This document shows, piece after piece, positions 1 to 10,443 of a stretch of 64,000 bases of DNA. The DNA is from Xiphydria camelus (Eukaryota > Arthropoda > Insecta > Hymenoptera > Xiphydriidae). The stretch is from contig OY783198.1 in the NCBI GenBank assembly GCA_963678675.1, positions 14,817,811 through 14,881,810 on the forward strand, read 5' to 3'. Position numbers and translations under genes: made by a program. Every line of letters begins with the position of its first letter. The first letter of the stretch is position 1. The notes under the pieces were generated by a model. It was not told where the DNA came from. It did not search any database and saw nothing but the letters and a program-made list of their open reading frames with translations.

Positions 1-408
1 CCAGAAATATGCCGTTTGGGCAGGAAGGTGAATGAGAGAAACACGAAGCAACTAATAATTTTATTTTTAATGTTTATAAAAATGACTCAATATGGCCTCC
101 GTTTCGCTCAATACAGAATGTGGCACGGTTGTGCATTGCAGTCCGGACCCTATGGAATACCCCAGGCATGTCCTGCACAACTGTGGAGGCGGCCATGACC
201 CTTCCCAATAGATCTTGCACGTTGTTGACAGGTATTTTGTACACCAACGTTTTGACATGGCCCCAGAAAAAGAAATCTAAGGGTGTTAAGTCTGGAGATC
301 TTGCGGACTGTCGCACATGATGGCGCTCCGGCGCATTTTTCTTTGCAAGCGCGGCAGTATCTGAATGAAACGTTCATTCACCTTCCTGCCCAAACGGCAT
401 ATTTCTGG
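1..408 (-). mobile_element. mariner-like deletion derivative with 35-bp inverted ends
   Basis: Bases 1-35 and 374-408 are exact inverted repeats (they start CCAGAAATATGCCG and end with its complement). They enclose a minus-strand remnant of a Tc1/mariner-type transposase. The left end coincides with the window start, so the inverted repeat could be longer. No clear target duplication is visible. The element is too short to be autonomous and keeps only the C-terminal part of its transposase. Confidence 0.75.
74..316 (-). pseudogene. mariner/IS630-type transposase, C-terminal fragment
   Basis: The minus-strand reading contains RSPDLTPLDFFFWGHVK, the region around the third catalytic aspartate of Tc1/mariner DDE transposases (usual form SPDLTPLDFFLWG). 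A C-terminal helix-rich tail follows and reaches a stop at 74-76. Only about 80 codons remain. The first two catalytic acidic residues and the helix-turn-helix half are missing. An overlapping minus frame (150-377) carries upstream residues out of register, so there is also a frameshift. It cannot encode an active enzyme. Confidence 0.75.
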
Positions 409-498
409 ACACAGGTTTATTGGTCAAGATTGCTTAGTTTAATGACCTCTACAACCCCTTTACGTTTGTCACAATACTTATGAAACACCCTGTATAAG

Positions 499-855
499 GC
501 AAGTATTTGAATTTCCCCCACATTTGACTTTGGTAGTGCTTATGACGGTGCTATAGTTAGAGTTGGCTTCAGAAAAGTGCGCTGCGTTCTTACGAGCCGT
601 GTTTCCGCGAAACCTGTATGATTATTTCTCATCACTTCTACACATTATTTACCATTATTTACAAATTCAGTTAATTTCGAGATTAGACGCTTCGATCTCC
701 CGAATTGACAGTTCCCGGGAAATCAGACGTCTTACACTTTTCGCTCTCGAAACACGGCTCGTAAGAACGCAGCGAACTCTTCTGAAGCCAACTCTAACTA
801 CAGCACCGTTCCAAGCACTACCAAAGTCAAATGTGGGGGAAATTCAAATACTTGC
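499..855. repeat. fold-back element, about 106-bp arms
   Basis: Arms 499-604 and 750-855 are inverted copies (positions sum to 1354 throughout), starting GCAAGTATTTGAATTTCCCC. Matching is near-perfect with a few substitutions, around a loop of about 145 bp. The open frame running through it is a by-product of the palindrome. Related half-elements lie near 3230-3470 and 31975-32050. Just outside the left arm is ACACCCTGTATA, the tip of another element. Confidence 0.8.
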
Positions 856-889
856 GTTATATCCACGGGACATACTGTATTTGAAAAGT

Positions 890-1480
890 ACAATAAAAGT
901 CGCCGCAAAGTTATCCATGAGAGACTATCTAGAGATAACTGATAAAAGCTATCTATTAGTTAACTTTTTTATGCCATTTATATATACATATAAGTTATCA
1001 GGAAAACTTTAACTAAAGTTAACATGTTTTAACATGTTACCTTGTGGTTAGTGTTTAGAAGTTCAAAGAGAGTCATTACAAATTTAATCACTTAGTTATT
1101 TACAAGATGACTCCCAAAAGTTATCCATTAGTTACATTTTTTCTTTCACATAAAAGTTATACCGAAGTTGTTATCTGAGCGATGGAATTTTTCGGTGAGT
1201 GTTTGGAGTGATTTTTAAGAACATTAAATGTCATCCATCTCAAGCCATCTGTCAGATGAATCATAAAAGTTACGAATAAGATGACTTTTTCATAGCATTC
1301 AAAAGTTATGTGGAAAAAGTTTTCTAAACGATGTCTGTATTTGCACTTCAATTGACCGGCCGGTTTAAGTTTACTTGAAGTCGATGCATTTCGGGTATAC
1401 TCTTTTCATGAAAATGCAGTTAACCTTTAGATGAAAATCATTGAATGAACAACAGTTGACTTGTAAAAGTGATCTAAAAG
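890..1480. repeat. cluster of AAAAGTTAT-type words upstream of a transposase remnant
   Basis: AAAGTTAT or close variants recur at least seven times (near 907, 989, 1116, 1149, 1267, 1301 and 1470), some extended to AAAGTTATCCAT. The cluster precedes the Tnp2-like remnant. It would fit subterminal transposase-binding sites of a CACTA/CMC-type transposon; that role is inference. A good splice-donor-like ACTG/GTAAGT lies near 1600. Confidence 0.4.
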
Positions 1481-1803
1481 TTATTATTTTCGTGTCTCTG
1501 GTGCCGGCGTGTTGTGTTATATTTGTTCTCGTGTATTTGTGCAATTGTTGGCTGTTCTTTAATTTAAAATACAACAAAAAATCACGAAACTAACAACTGG
1601 TAAGTACCTTTTGTTATTAAGTATTCAAATTAAGTACAACTGGGAACGTCTTATGGTTTTAGCGAGGAAAGACACTCTGCGTGCGATGCAGGTTAGGTTC
1701 GTCAAATTATTTCCACTCATATGGATTTGCATAATTTTTTATTAATTAACACCGTCGAGTGTCGAAAATTAAAAAATTATAATACGTTGAGTCGTCGACA
1801 ACA

Positions 1804-2769
1804 ATGAGGCATCTTTACGGTTCTTTGAACGATACACAAATTGCATTAACAAGGTCTTCACCGGCTGAAAGAGTGGACGGACAACCTGTCGTTATTTCTT
1901 CACAGTTAAATCATTCGCATTCATCTTTGAATCAAGATCAGTTAATAATTAATCGTTTTTCCTATAATACTGAATTGTCAAACTCAGAACCAGAAGTTGA
2001 AGAAAGTGAAAATGGTCAATCGAATGACACTGCAGGTGAACTCATTGATGAGGAGCATGTCGATCAAGAAGTTGTTCTGAATCAGACTCCTGCTTCCTCA
2101 TTTAGCTTAATAAAATATCTCCGTATTTGGCATTTGACCAATAAAATTTCTCAAAAGACACCGAGTGAACTTTTATGTGGGCTTCAACAATGCGGTCACG
2201 GCCTGCTCTCGACTAGCAAAACATTGCTTAAAACACCAAAAAGGAACCAAATAAAATCACTGAGTACTGGTACTTTTTCATATTACGGTTTAGAGAGAGC
2301 ATTGTGTGATCAACTTCAACATGTGAACATTCGGAATTTATCTGAGGATTTCAATATTTTCATAAATGTTGATGGAATGACAATTTCGAAAAGTTCAAAA
2401 AGTTAACTTTGGCCTATTTTAAGCAGAATTGAAAATTTTGATCAATTTGAACCTTTCGTCATGGCGGTCTATCATAGGTCAACGAAACCAGCACCAGTTG
2501 AGAGTTTTTTAGATGATTTTCTGGTTGAATATTTGCGTTCAAATGAAGAAGGTTTCGTCTTTAAAAGTCAACGATTTAAAGTTCATATAAAAGGATTTTT
2601 AGCTAATACTCCAACAAGAAATTTTCTTATGTGCTTCCCAGCACATAACAGCCGCTGTGTTTCATGCATTGAAGAAGGAATTACAGTCCAAAGCCGAAGA
2701 TTATTCTTGGAGAACAATTTCCCCTTGCGAACCGATGAAACTTTTCGTATAGACCTTCCTATCAAATAG
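1804..2769 (+). pseudogene. Tnp2-like (CACTA/CMC-type) transposase remnant
   Basis: Two in-frame segments (1804-2406 and 2461-2769) read as one protein interrupted by a single TAA at 2404-2406. The sense codon was plausibly CAA, one transition away. The N-terminal third is acidic and low complexity. It is followed by a block with INVDGMTISKSSKS, then WPIL, then an FLDDFLVEYL segment and a short Cys pair. This order resembles Tnp2-related transposases, where an aspartate in a VDG motif and a KSS-QFWPIL motif start the catalytic core. After 2769 the frame breaks up and the rest of the catalytic domain is missing. Family assignment is from memory of motif order; another insect transposon family with the same fold is possible. 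Confidence 0.5.
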
Positions 2770-3190
2770 CCTAGCGGAATAAGCATGTGAAATCTGCCCC
2801 CACGTGTATCAGCACCAAATTTAAATGATCGATAGGCATCTATGAGAAACTAAATCTCCTAAATTTTTAGACCCCTAACAGCTATAGGTGGGGAGTTATG
2901 AGGGCGGGAAGTAAAATCGAAAAACAACTTTTTCTCCGGAATGATTTTCATGAAAAAAATACATGTTACTCTTTCTGTAGAGCCAATTCCAAAAAAAATA
3001 TCGAATTTTTTTGTGAAAATTCGACAAAAAAAATTGTTGAAGATTTTAAACAATTTTTTTAGGTTATAATTAATTAGAACACCCCCAATTTTTTGCTCAT
3101 TTTTTCATTGGAATATCCTTAATAACATAATATTTCCAATTACATCGGAAGTGTACCCCACTGAAAAATATTAACAAATGTACACGACTC
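2770..3190. other. no gene recognised
   Basis: AT-rich sequence with poly-A/poly-T runs. It may be the decayed 3' part of the upstream transposon. I see no coding signature. Confidence 0.5.
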
Positions 3191-3224
3191 ATCATCTAAA
3201 TTCTATATATACCGCATGTTCTAT

Positions 3225-3470
3225 GGCCAACCGCGCAGGTGAGCTGCGACCTGAATTCTTGACTTCGGCAGTATTTATGGTACAATTAGAGTGGGCTTCA
3301 GACGAGTGCGCTGCATAAGAACGAAAAGTGTCGACTGCTCTTCTAATAGCTGTCAATTCGGGAGATCGAAGCGTTTCGTGTAACCTCAAAATCGTAAAGT
3401 TTTGAATTAGTAGTGAATAATTTGTAGAGAGAAGTGATGAGAAATAATCATAAATAATTCGGCATATGAT
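3225..3470. repeat. diverged fold-back family member
   Basis: Contains the phrases GACTTCGGCAGT, AGAGTGGGCTTCAGA and CGGGAGATCGAAGCG. These occur in the arms and loop of the fold-back at 499-855 and in part near 31975-32050. Only one arm is recognisable. Confidence 0.5.
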
Positions 3471-3784
3471 AATTGTTAATTTTTTGGAACAGTCTTTCAA
3501 TGATATTATTTATTTATTTATTATTATTTCAATGCTTCCTTTACTATGAACGAGCTCGCGTCTCACGATACGGGGTGCTTCATTTCTGTAAGTCTTCTGG
3601 CCTCTCACTTCTTCATTTTATAAAAATTATATTAAATTAAGAAATAGGTCCACAGACTTCTTTGTATGCTTTTTTAACTACAAATGTTTTATAGTGCAGT
3701 TGTTTCATTGCAAATTAAGTATGGAAGGACACTTGCCTCTTACTTTTATATCCAGTTACAAATTATATATTCGACGGAAAAACA

Positions 3785-4150
3785 ATTTTAACTCTCGTCA
3801 TTGTTTTCGTCTACTACGGGAACGAATCCATTTCAAATGAACATTTTACTGAGTATTTCAGCTGGTCGAATAATTTTTGATAAGTATCTTGCATTTGATA
3901 AATAGTACACAATAACAGCAACGTGATAACAGCAGCCAACTGTTCTTCTGCCATTAGCACATTCACATCCATAGTTTATTATGCCAGAAACCCCGATACT
4001 GTTAGGTTTGTACCTAATGAAGCTTCTATATGATGCCCGAGAAATGTGTCGTGATGGTACTTTGAATTTGAGCACATTTGATTCAGCCATCACATATTCG
4101 AAAACATCTTTTCCATCTATATATATGTCCACCGGCAGATACAGGGACAT
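3785..4150 (-). pseudogene. SWIM zinc-finger protein fragment, transposon-associated
   Basis: The minus-strand reading of about 105 residues has a SWIM-like pattern: CECANGRRTVGCCYH (C-x-C, then C-x-H), followed by YYLSNARYL and a short basic tail. Such SWIM modules sit at the ends of many insect transposon-encoded proteins. A TGA at 3833-3835 interrupts the C-terminus: the same frame stays open for another 14 codons with an acidic ending and then stops. A second, frameshifted copy lies at 35455-35771. The original protein's N-terminal part is not visible. Confidence 0.55.
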
Positions 4151-4589
4151 TTTCTAATCCCCCTTTTTCATCATTGGATATCACAGAAAATGACTTCAGG
4201 AATACCTATATGAAATTTTACGAAAAAATATTGAGAACTTCCACAGATATTTAGGAAATGGCATGGATAGGTAGATTCCACGCCCCTTACATATTGGCAG
4301 TTTCTAGAACGTTATTGGATTCCAGGACGGTCTCGGAAAACTTTTTGTCCCGTGGTAGTTTCCAAACCATGCTCAAAGCCTCTCCTTTTTAACCTCTAAA
4401 TATCTTGCCTACGGCATATAGACGTAGATTGCATATCAAAATGACGTACTGCCTATTAGAAGAGAGTCGTCAATAGTTTTTTAACAAGTAGAGAACAGGG
4501 CAATTTTACCTCCTCTGTTACACCAGTTGAACAAAATTTAACCCTCCATCATAGCCCTCACAACTTTGGTTTTTTGACACGGAACCGGA

Positions 4590-4840
4590 ATCTCCCGATT
4601 CGATAAGAAGACATGTGAGTGCGAGTGAGACCATTATGCATTCGCCATATGTACTATGACACATAGCCGAATTCATATGTATACGATGCACTGGCAGTTT
4701 CCGAAACCGGATAGACAAATTGATTAAAATGAGGAGTATTTACTCCCTCTCTTTCTACAGAACATGGCAATTTTACCTCCTCTCTTATATGAGTTGAAGA
4801 AAAGCGGGTATATACATATATGGGTGAATGCCCCGAAGTG
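4590..4840 (+). repeat. partial copies of two dispersed repeat families
   Basis: 4600-4680 contains GTGAGTGCGAGTGAGA and CGCCATATG, parts of the hairpin MITE family best seen at 12992-13197. 4686-4830 contains GGCAGTTTCCGA, GAGTATTTACTCC and AATTTTACCTCCTCTC, parts of the longer family repeated near 6700, 18000, 18650 and 20080. Confidence 0.6.
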
Positions 4841-5014
4841 AAACAAAACACCTTTCCATTTTGGTCACAAAAAAAAACAATATTTTTGAGAGAAAACTAG
4901 AATAGAAGCTTGGTTTACCAATTAAAAACAAATATTTACAGGAGACAGTTCATTTTTGTCATTGTTTTTTATTTTATTTAGCTTTTCTTTAAATTTAGCA
5001 GCAGGGGAATCGTT

Positions 5015-5477
5015 CAAAAAGTTAATGGATTTAACCAAATTCGGTATAGGGGTTTTTTTGGGTCGCTGATCACGAATCTGAAGTCGGATTTCAAAAATTC
5101 AAGATGGCAGATCCAATATGGCGAACGAAATTTTCGAAAATCGACGGATTTATCCCAAATTTGGTATAGGGTTTTTTTTGGATCGCTGATCACGAATATG
5201 GTAGTTATATTTGCAAAAATTAAAATTTTCGAAAATCTCGTCCGCCATGTTTGATCCGCCATTTTTAATTTCTGAAATCTGACTTCAGATTCGTGATCGG
5301 CGACCCAAATAACCCCCCTCTCTATACCAAATTTGGCACAAATCCGTCGATTTTCGAAAATCTTGTCCGCCATATTGGATCCGCCATCTTGCATTTTTGA
5401 AATCCGACTTCAAATTCGTAATCAGCGACCAAAAAAACCCCCTATACCGAATTTGGTTTAAGTTCATTAACTTTTTG
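5015..5477. repeat. fold-back element of the GGTCGCTGAT family
   Basis: Outer arms 5015-5105 and about 5390-5477 are inverted copies. Inside, the phrases GGTCGCTGATCACGAAT and GGATCCGCCAT recur in both orientations, so the element consists of several inverted and direct copies of a unit of about 120 bp. A related element occupies 35925-36711. Open frames here are not coding. Confidence 0.75.
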
Positions 5478-5674
5478 AAAATCATGATCTCTGGCTGGTT
5501 TTTTGAGATTAAAACAAAAATGTGATGTGATGGCCAAATTCTGACACCGGATTCGTGATCAGGAGGCAAAATTAATGTGGATAACATATCGCACATCAAA
5601 AGTATATCCTACTTACGAGCTTACCTTTCATAATGCTCATTTCTCTGTAGAAACATTCCCCTGGAACTATTTTT

Positions 5675-6242
5675 CCAGGGGAACGACACCAGGGGAATGA
5701 CAAAACATGAGATTATTTTCAATTAAATTTGAACGAGCTGAGCGTCATTATTAGGCTTACACCCAAAAATATATTAATATTAACCTTAGTTATTTACTTC
5801 TAGTTCACAACATAATTTCAATATTCACTAGAACTATTACTTACCAGGGGAATGACAGTTTCAATGTGACTACAGAAAAAAGTTCTGTAACTTATAGATT
5901 AACTTGAGAATAAATACACGTAAACCAATCAGTTTTTGGAAACCCACTGTGCATCACTTGCTACTTACTCTCACCTGGTAAAACAAACCTCTGGCTCCAT
6001 TTCCCAGGCATTAATGGAATTTTAACATGCGCAGGGGAATGACATGCATATTGTGGACACGCAAGTTTAACATTTTTTTAGACTTATTAGAGTAACTTTT
6101 TTATTTATTTATCTACTACGACTTTTAAACAGAGTTTTTTGTAAGTAGATCTTAATTTATAGCTGCTTAAGCATACCAAATACTCTTTCACTTTATGTCT
6201 AATGGCTATAAAGCGAAGGAGATACAAACCAGGGGAATGACA
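5675..6242 (+). repeat. interspersed CCAGGGGAATGACA motif, four copies
   Basis: The 13- to 14-mer occurs at 5689, 5844, 6031 (one mismatch) and 6229. A one-base variant lies at 5675, and CATTCCCCTGG is inverted at 5652. Spacings are 155, 187 and 198 bp; the DNA between copies is AT-rich and not obviously repeated. Function unknown. Confidence 0.6.
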
Positions 6243-6439
6243 ATTTACACCTAAAGTATTAAATAAAAACGGAATTTTATAGAACTATAAAAAATATAAT
6301 CAACGACCCAATAAAACAAAGGCAAAGAGTACTTAAAACAGATATCTAACACATTAGAGTTTAAACCCAAGAACAGTGCACCACTGATATTGTATATTGT
6401 GCACTTTACAGGCAACCACCCATATATACTTACATGACA

Positions 6440-6735
6440 GTTAAATATTAGGTGTACACTTTGTTATTGCGTCACAAATTGAGTTCAGAAACTACCGTTA
6501 CATATAAGATTCAGTGCATACAGGGTAGATTACGTGATTCATTGACATAGGAGTCGTGTGAATGCAAGTGAGAACATATGGCGAGTGTATAATATTTTCA
6601 CTCGCACTCACACGTCTTCTATGTCAACAAATGAAGTGATCTACCACGTATGCACCGAAATTTATAAGTAATGGTAGTTTCCGAACCCGATTTATGATGC
6701 AATAACAAAGTGTACACCTAATCTTTAACTGTTCA
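6440..6735. repeat. nested fold-back with an inner hairpin MITE
   Basis: AGGTGTACACTTTGTTATTG near 6451 is mirrored near 6725, giving outer arms. Inside (about 6520-6655), CAGGGTAGATTACGTGATTC and its mirror enclose GTGAATGCAAGTGAGA / TCACTCGCACTCACAC arms, the family also at 12992-13197. The flank 6700-6865 is an inverted copy of the family at 17985-18255. Confidence 0.65.
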
Positions 6736-7238
6736 TGTATATGCTCGCTTTTCTTTTACTGATGTAAGAGAGGAGGTAAAATTGCCCTGTTCTCTAGAAA
6801 GAGAGGGAGTAAATACTCCTTATTAATCAATTTGTCTATCCGGTCTCGGAAACTGCCAGTATATCGTATACCGTATGTCCGCGATGAAAGAGACCATAGG
6901 AAAATTGCGAGTTTTGCATGAGCACCCCTATGTCCAGTTCAGCACCAACTTATCTAGTGGCATCCAATAGAGAGTCAGCGTGGTAGCGTCACTGCACATG
7001 CGAGGTCATCCGCGGTATCGGCGAATGGCGTCTGCGAGCTATCAATTCAACTCACGTGGGATTTTGTAGTTAAGAAGCCGCCAGCCTTTAACATCAACAC
7101 GCGTTATTAATTAAAAGATTCAGAGTAAGATCGTTTCAATGAGGATCTACGAAGTGGAAATAAGGGTTGTCGAACTTCCTAAAAAGAAGGTAGGTATTAA
7201 TAGTTAATTTATTGAATTTATTTGTTTGAGACAGGAAG

Positions 7239-7646
7239 ATGAATGTTTCTTTATTGTCTCATATCCTCGTTTCTCATAGAGTCGAAGATCCAGCGTTCAT
7301 CGATGCAGCCAGGACAGAAGAATTGTCTGAAGAAGGTATGCAAGGTTCAGACAGACCAGATATTTCATGGACTTCAAGACGGAGTATCATAGGAAAGAGA
7401 TCGGAGGCATTGGTTAATGCGGCTGTTCTGCTATTAAGTAACCTATCCGAATCTAGCAGTAGTCAGCAGAAAAAGAAATATTTTTTAAGGAGCTTCATAT
7501 CGAATTCGTATTTCAGATCAAACGAAGGGGCATTAGATCTGGTGGCCTTAGAGCTATGTAGTAGGACAGGAGGAATATACACAGTTTCCCTGGTGGATAC
7601 GCTGTGTAATTTCTACCATAAATCTCTGCTGTTATTTATGTTCTGA
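7239..7646 (+). CDS. hypothetical protein inside the 1.9-kb TIR element
   Basis: An open frame of 135 codons, serine-rich in the middle with a run of lysines, lies between the long inverted repeats. I recognise no domain, catalytic motif, signal peptide or convincing membrane segment. The ATG just upstream at 7139 opens a short frame ending near a GTAGGT donor-like site, but the gap to the next acceptor-like CAG would be only about 44 bases, short for an intron. It may be a decayed transposon protein or non-coding. Confidence 0.25.
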   Translation: MNVSLLSHILVSHRVEDPAFIDAARTEELSEEGMQGSDRPDISWTSRRSIIGKRSEALVNAAVLLLSNLSESSSSQQKKKYFLRSFISNSYFRSNEGALDLVALELCSRTGGIYTVSLVDTLCNFYHKSLLLFMF

Positions 7647-7839
7647 TGATATTTATAAGCACTTTAATCCTTTAATCTTTGTCTATTTATTTTAACACTT
7701 AAAACATTCCTTCTTTCAATTATGTCTATAATATTATGTCTGTTCCTTTTTGCATTTGTGTATGTAAATTAACTTTTTTTAATTCGACGAATAAATTAAT
7801 TTTTCTACATTTAATCTTTTGTTATAAACCTGTTTCATC

Positions 7840-8095
7840 GTATCTCTCTTGCATCATTAGTAAGTGCTGAAAGAAGCTCTTCTTCAATAATGGTCAAATA
7901 ACTTTAAACACTCATATTGCCCTTGAAGAATATTGGACCCATAATAACATCGTTCTACATCCTGGCCCACACATTGACATTGCTAACACCTTTAAATCGC
8001 CGAGGTAGGAGAATGTGGGGGTTTTCTATCACTCAATACTTATAATAGTGTAACCAAACTTCACTATTAGATCGAAATGTATATTCGTCGCTAAA
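7840..8095 (-). pseudogene. Tc1/mariner-like DDE transposase remnant
   Basis: Translating the minus strand from 8095 gives FSDE, then NPH, a VNVWA motif, GPIFFKGN, and a YL..IEEELL segment. This order is typical of insect mariner/IS630 transposases around the first to second catalytic acidic residues. At least three stops (TGA, TAG, TAA) interrupt the frame, so it is an old non-functional copy. It lies inside the long-TIR element, opposite in strand to the 7239-7646 frame. Confidence 0.65.
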
Positions 8096-8788
8096 ACATG
8101 TTTTATTGACGTACATTTAGTCGATGGCTACGCGTTCAGAGACCCACCAGCAAAACGTCAAAAAAGTACTGCGTCCAGTATTTAATGTGAAAGCTTCACG
8201 AAGATCCGATAATAGAAACGGAATGAAAATTGACTCATCTTAGAGCCATCCAAAATCTAACATTTGATCGATTTTGCAGACGGTTATAAATCCTGAAAAA
8301 AGTGTGCTCTTTCCCCTTACCCTCGACGAAAATATATCATCCAAATTTATAACCAGAAATTGAATTTTTTAAAATTAATTTATTAGCTGGATTAAAAAAG
8401 GTTAATATACATAGATAAAGAATCAGAAAAGTACAGATATAATCTTATAGGCTAAATTAAGAATAGAAACATTAAAAAAATAATATAAATAGACAAATAT
8501 TAAAATATAATATAAATACTCGGAATCTTTTACTTAATAATGCGCGATGATGTTAAACGCTTACGGCTTCTTAACCACAAAATCCCGCGTGAGTTGAATT
8601 GACAGCTCGCAGACGACATTCGTCGACCCCGCGGATGATTTCGCATGCGCAGTGACGCTACCACGCTGACTCTCATTGGATGCCACTAGATAAGTGGGTG
8701 CTCAATCGGACACAGGGGTGCTCATGCAAAACTCGCAATTTTCCTATGGTCTCTGATCGCGGACATACGGTACATATGAACTCGGCTA

Positions 8789-8939
8789 AAGGCCCTTGCA
8801 CACTGGACGCGTCAAGCGCCAGGCGTCGAGCAGCAACCAATGAACGCAGAGATATAATGCGTCACGGACGAAATATCTCTGCGTTCATTGGTTGCTGCTC
8901 GACGCTTGGCGCTTGACGCGTCCAGTGTGCAAGGGCCTT
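8789..8939. mobile_element. 151-bp hairpin MITE, tip AAGGCCCTTGCACACTGG
   Basis: Arms match almost perfectly (positions sum to 17728). They are built of related words: GACGCGTCAAGCGCCAGGCG. The near-absence of mismatches suggests recent insertion. It sits inside an older hairpin-family remnant whose right end (CACTCGCACG, then ACTTATACTGTCTTT) follows to about 9020. Confidence 0.8.
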
Positions 8940-9217
8940 GATGCGTCACTGTGTCTTCTCATTCCCACTCGCACGTTCTCAGTGTAATCGACCCTTATAC
9001 TGTCTTTTTATAATTTACAGCCTGAAAGTTCTTCTGTAAGAGTTTTCCATTTACGACATAGACCGATAATGTGTTGCACTTTCCACTGAAGTGAACCAAT
9101 GCTCTTACAGGGCTCTAACAAAACATGTGACACAGTGCAGTTCAGTGTCGATCTATGATAGCTATAGATATACTATCGGTGAGGCATTCGCATTTGGCCC
9201 GAATTGGCTCTTATGGC

Positions 9218-9400
9218 TCCTCTACACGTTGGCCAATGCGCTCGCCAATGCGTTGGCCAGCGTGCTCGCCAATGCACTGGCAAGGACATTGGAAACTCCT
9301 CTACACGCTGGCCAATGCGCTCGCCAATGCGTCCGCCAATACGCTGGCCAGCGCGCTGGCCAACGCACTGGCAAGGACATGGAATTCAGTTTATTTCGAC
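9218..9400 (+). repeat. short-word array, GCCAATGCG / CTGGCCA
   Basis: CTCTACACGYTGGCCAATGC occurs twice about 80 bp apart, each followed by several copies of GCCAATGCG, GCTGGCCA and CACTGGCAAGGAC. A mirrored array ending at 10393 has the same tip. The alanine-rich frames here are artefacts of the word repeat. Confidence 0.65.
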
Positions 9401-9593
9401 ACAGGCCAATATGAACAACTGCACTGCAACAATTTGAAGCCGCAAAATTGGCAAATAAATAATATATTTGTCACTTTAATTGTTGACAAACCCTTGATCC
9501 TTATCGTACAAATATAAATAATTTTATTACTAAATTCTTTTAACAGACCTATAAAGTAGTCCTATAGCTTTTGCGGAGTTTACATAGATCGCA

Positions 9594-9913
9594 TACCGTA
9601 TGTCCGCGATCATTTGAACCATAGGAAAATTGCGAGTTTTGCATGAGCACCCCTTTGGGTCTCCTCGTCCAATAGAATCACCGGAGAAGCATGAATGCGC
9701 ATGCGTAGTCATCCGCGAGTGTGGCGTCGTCAGCAAGTTCAGATCGATTATTTCGATAACCGATCTGAACTTGCTGACGACGCCACACTCGCGGATGACT
9801 ACGCATGCGCATTCACGCTTCTCCGGTGATTCTATTGGACAAGGAGACCCAAAGGGGTGCTCATGCAAAACTCGCAATTTTCCTATGGTTCAAATGATCG
9901 CGGACATACGGTA
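9594..9913. mobile_element. near-perfect 320-bp palindromic MITE
   Basis: Positions sum to 19507; the two halves pair over about 155 bp with very few mismatches, from TACCGTATGTCCGCGATCA to its mirror. The tip and next about 60 bp match the long-TIR element at 6869-8772, so this is probably a non-autonomous relative moved by the same transposase. Apparent open frames on both strands reflect the palindrome. Confidence 0.85.
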
Positions 9914-10159
9914 CATCTTTAACACATCGGTGTTAAATTGAGTATAATTTTGCGTTCTAAAACACTGACTTGATCCTGCTACTACTGAAAATTGAATTAT
10001 GTACAGTCTCTCAGAAGTATTAAAATCAGTGCCATTTTAATATGGACATGTGAACACTTCTTTTAAATCGAACATACTGCTAGTGCAATGAAATTAGCAG
10101 TGTCTTCAAAATGTCAAAATGAATATACAAATTTCGCCTCGGGTGCGACAGCTATTCAC

Positions 10160-10393
10160 ATACTAGGCCAATGCGGCCAACGTGTGGACGCGACACCAAC
10201 GTCCGCCAGCTCCAAAGCCAACGCCTTTGATCTGTCTTCAAAAACCGACACCACGACGGATCGGTCGCCAACGCTTGGCCCAGCTCCGCCAACGCTGGTG
10301 CCATGCCGCCAATATCACCAATAGCCCCATCTACACGCTGGCCAATGTGCATTGGCCAGCGTGCTTGCCAATGCATTGGCCAACGTGTAGAGG
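10160..10393. repeat. CCAACG/TTGGCC word element, tip AGGCCCCTCTACACG
   Basis: Contains many CCAACG and CCAATG words. It ends in an inverted pair, CTACACGCTGGCCAATG (about 10331) and GCATTGGCCAACGTGTAG (to about 10391). The tip matches, inverted, the array at 9218. It ends 51 bp upstream of the start codon of the recombinase gene. Confidence 0.6.
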
Positions 10394-10443
10394 GGCCTTT
10401 ATATGCATGTGCATTCTGAATCTTCAATGCGTTTTTAGTCAAT

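Larger units (their letters stand above)
6869..8772. mobile_element. 1.9-kb element with about 210-bp terminal inverted repeats
   Basis: The left arm (6869-7085) starts TACCGTATGTCCGCGAT. The right arm (about 8555-8772) is its inverted copy, roughly nine bases in ten identical by eye. The same tip bounds the palindrome at 9594-9913, and a shorter form, TACCGTATGTC, bounds the element at 36805-37055. A fragment of the inner arm recurs at 52560-52640. The interior has an unrecognised open frame and a mariner-type remnant, which may be a later insertion. Confidence 0.75.

Noticed and set aside
9091..9517. Overlapping 77-120-codon frames with alanine and tryptophan repeats
   Set aside because: Produced by the GCCAATGCG word array; all three registers are open for the same reason.
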